Source of the DNA: Promicromonospora umidemergens
Lineage (GTDB): Bacteria > Actinomycetota > Actinomycetes > Actinomycetales > Cellulomonadaceae
Assembly (NCBI RefSeq): GCF_024171995.1
Contig: NZ_JAMTCT010000002.1
Span: forward strand, 1 to 64,000
Length of the DNA stretch: 64,000 bases
Reading direction: 5' to 3'
Part shown: in pieces, positions 63,904 to 64,000 of the stretch
How positions within the stretch are numbered: position 1 is the stretch's first letter
How the letters are laid out: each line of letters starts with the position of its first letter
Notes under the pieces: generated by a model
Database searches by the model: none
Told to the model about the DNA's origin: nothing
The model's input: the letters and a program-made list of their open reading frames with translations, nothing else
Made by a program: the position numbers and the translations under genes

Positions 63904-64000
<97 letters not shown>

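Overview
The window is 64 kb of very GC-rich DNA with dense, often overlapping genes, GTG starts and actinobacterial -10 boxes (TANNNT). The core gene order rarA, rpsD, DUF948, alaS, ruvX, mltG, aroE, aroC, aroK, aroB ... aroQ, efp, nusB, pyrR, pyrB, pyrC, carA, carB is typical of Micrococcales. The secreted glycoside hydrolases with chitin-binding-type modules suggest a Cellulomonadaceae/Promicromonosporaceae-like soil organism. That placement is inference from gene content; no rRNA gene is present to test it.

Layout. 1-24.7 kb is accessory: a DUF222 (13E12-type) gene cut by the left edge, a GH76 mannanase, an ANTAR protein, a haem-degrading-domain protein, a large modular GH97 alpha-glucosidase, a membrane-anchored ricin lectin, RecQ, a HEAT/DUF1963 protein, a serine hydrolase, a DauR-like regulator with an MHS transporter, a Tat-exported esterase, a DHA2 drug exporter, and an Old Yellow Enzyme next to an ArsR repressor. 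24.7-30.4 kb holds tRNA-Leu(GAG), a GNAT acetyltransferase, two tandem AI-2E-type permeases and an MMPL transporter. 30.4-43.7 kb is core: RarA, ribosomal protein S4, AlaRS, RuvX, two tandem MltG paralogues and the shikimate genes aroE, aroC, aroK and aroB. 43.7-55.5 kb interrupts the core synteny: a phosphodiesterase, an alpha/beta hydrolase, an FMN oxidase, a transporter, an ECF41-type sigma factor, SoxR with a quinone oxidoreductase, aroQ, a PycTM-like (DUF5706) membrane protein, and a SatD-like protein with a membrane partner. 55.5-64 kb returns to core with efp, nusB and the pyrimidine operon pyrR-pyrB-pyrC-(PH-like protein)-carA-carB, which runs off the right edge. An MFS gene and an SRPBCC/ArsR pair are inserted before pyrR.

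Regulation is unusually legible. About fifteen genes have a TANNNT-like -10 box exactly 6-7 nt before the start codon, which indicates leaderless mRNAs. Clear inverted or direct repeats sit upstream of the two ArsR loci, SoxR, the DauR/MHS pair and the SatD-like gene. Structured leaders precede rpsD, alaS and pyrR.

The most unusual spot is 53.3-54.9 kb. A PycTM-family (phage-defence effector-like) gene lies between the intact aroQ and a decayed copy of an aroQ 3' end, and faces a SatD-like protein whose motifs resemble a class III nucleotidyl cyclase and whose promoter carries three half-sites phased at 28 bp.
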